From CALNXN01 sp942490645 (GTDB taxonomy: Bacteria; Pseudomonadota; Alphaproteobacteria; Rhodobacterales; Rhodobacteraceae), in assembly GCA_942490645.1 (NCBI GenBank), contig CALNXN010000011.1, positions 248,001-312,000 on the forward strand: DNA of 64,000 bases, in the 5' to 3' direction. A program made the translations under genes and the position numbers. The notes beneath the pieces were generated by a model. The model had not been told where the DNA came from and made no database searches. It saw only the letters and a program-made list of their open reading frames with translations. This document shows positions 62,820 through 64,000 of the stretch, in pieces. Every line of letters starts with the position of its first letter. Positions within the stretch are counted from its first letter, which is position 1.

Positions 62820-64000
62820 AGCCACCATTTTCGAAGCGAGGCGGATATGAAAGACGGGAGAGCGGCTACCCGGTCTAGTGGGCAATCGCTTCGGTGTTGA
62901 GCGATTTTATGAAAGCAAATCTGGTCTATCGATTCGAGTCAGTATCCCAGTGTATGAATGAACCTCTTTGGCGATACTGATATGTGCTCGTAGCGCTCTA
63001 TCCTGTTCGGCTTAAGATGACCATCAACTGCTGGAAGGTCTTTAAGCTAGCAAGACTGGAGAAATAAACTGGCCTAGGCTGCGGTATCTCTCATTGACAC
63101 CTGAGAGAAACCGTATCGAACCTTATCGTTGAGGCAATCAAAGTACTAGAACCGCCCAAATGTTAATGGCGTGCCAATTCTCGCTCGCGATTTCCGTTGC
63201 TTCGAGAACTTTCAGACTGCAGGAGGCAATCAACGACTCGAAAAATGGGCCATGCCTGTTTTGATCCTGCACTTCATCCAGGAGTTTGCCTCCAAATGGT
63301 TCTGGAATGCCGATAGAGCTCCCACAGTAAAAGAGGTTCATCTTCAAGAGCGGGTTAATAATACGAGCCACTGCTTGTTGACTCGGAAGCAGTATCTGGC
63401 CAAGTGTCAACGAGGCTATTGAAAGGCCACTCTGTATTCTCGAGGAGCATGTTCGGGAATGTAGCTTAGGCGATGCTTCTTCAATTGGGAGTGCATCACA
63501 GCGGGTTCGCAAACTATCGTTTATCAGAATATGGAATTCACTTGGTTATCATCTTGAGTCGGCTCCACTTCAGAATTAGATTGCGGGTTGGCTGAAATTT
63601 CTATTTGCGACGCCGTTTCTGCGAAAGGTTTGTGGTTTCGCAATTCGCGAGCAATTTTGACATAGAGTAGGGGAGTCCAGCTTCTATGATCCCTTCATTG
63701 AGATCTTTTCGTTATCGAAAACTATCCGAAGTTGATCAAAGTTTCGATTATCAACCATGCATTTCGAAACATTTCACAGATCAGGCCTCGAGTCCTAGAA
63801 ATGGAATATCTTTGCGACTTCACAGCATTTTCGTTTGAAGGCGATCTTTGCAGTAGCAGAGTTTAGCCTGCCGAGATCAAGGATGCGGTCAATATAGTTG
63901 CCGCTTGACTCAAACTCTCAAGTCTCGTGCATAAGCACAGACACGTGATCTTCAGAAGTTCTGTTTGAGGCACTGCTGTATCCAAATAAGTACCTCCAGA
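62820..64000. other. AT-richer stretch without a recognisable gene
   Basis: From the lepA stop to the window end I find no convincing gene on either strand. Two sample lines are about 45% (63121-63180) and 42% (63661-63720) G+C, against about 72% in a lepA line (61561-61620). The longest frame, 124 residues at 63138-63512 on the minus strand, has no ribosome site or motif I know. No tRNA, integrase or transposase remnant was seen. It may be the edge of an acquired island or a non-coding segment. Confidence 0.6.

Noticed and set aside
63138..63512. A 124-residue frame on the minus strand in the AT-rich tail
   Set aside because: It has no recognisable motif or ribosome site, and a frame of this length is expected by chance at this composition. 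It is mentioned only within the non-coding stretch.

Overview
The window looks like chromosomal DNA of a Rhodobacterales alphaproteobacterium of the Roseobacter type. The coding DNA is GC-rich. Gene order and families fit this order: the rpsP-rimM-trmD and rplS-rpmE groups, an atpI-atpB-atpE-atpF'-atpF F0 cluster separate from F1, MipZ, murA followed by DUF2948, hisD followed by UPF0262 and a small phosphatase, and several peptide deformylase-like genes in a row before fmt. These assignments come from reading translated sequence by eye; no database search was run.

Layout. 0-2.4 kb: the end of a benzoyl-CoA epoxidation (box) locus, with the boxA 3' part, the BoxR-type regulator and an orphan 3-hydroxyacyl-CoA dehydrogenase C-terminal domain. 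2.9-8.9 kb: a leftward catabolic operon of a class-I glutamine amidotransferase, an amidohydrolase, a flavin oxidase and an Fe/2-oxoglutarate oxygenase, joined by three ATGA overlaps and followed by a Tat-exported peptide-type binding protein; the substrate is unknown. 9.4-15.9 kb: a homogentisate locus (hmgA, fahA, aromatic FAD monooxygenase, MBL-fold protein, small membrane proteins, divergent MarR regulator). 16-19 kb: MipZ, an LprI-like protein, rpmE and rplS. 20-26.7 kb: a leftward translation/secretion group running ffh, NIPSNAP, two GNATs, chorismate mutase, rpsP, rimM, a sulfotransferase-like gene, trmD. 27-30.6 kb: azoreductase, LysR, DMT exporter, ClbS-like and ArsR genes. 30.8-33.5 kb: the F0 ATP synthase operon with a clear terminator. 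33.6-47.7 kb: regulators, HupE, smc, a lytic transglycosylase, cobD-cobC, a degenerate receiver protein, glutathionyl-hydroquinone reductase, a MalY/PatB C-S lyase, three deformylase-type genes and then fmt. 49-58.7 kb: tRNA-Thr, murA operon, amidase, hisD and a tightly coupled UPF0262 operon. 59-62.8 kb: a lone Hcp protein, a broken membrane protein gene and lepA. 62.8-64 kb: an AT-richer stretch with no recognisable gene.

Many conserved genes, including ones normally essential (smc, atpF, def), are broken by single-base indels although their total spans match normal family lengths. Breaks are densest at 33-47.5 kb, with others near 11.7-13.5, 16, 27 and 60.5 kb. The simplest reading is local base-calling or assembly error rather than gene decay. 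These loci are therefore given as whole-gene spans of type pseudogene, and the function named is that of the intact family.

Functionally, the left 16 kb handles aromatic compounds (benzoyl-CoA and homogentisate routes) and an unidentified nitrogen-containing compound. The rest is mostly housekeeping: translation, SRP secretion, chromosome organisation, cell-wall and cobalamin synthesis, ATP synthesis and histidine synthesis.
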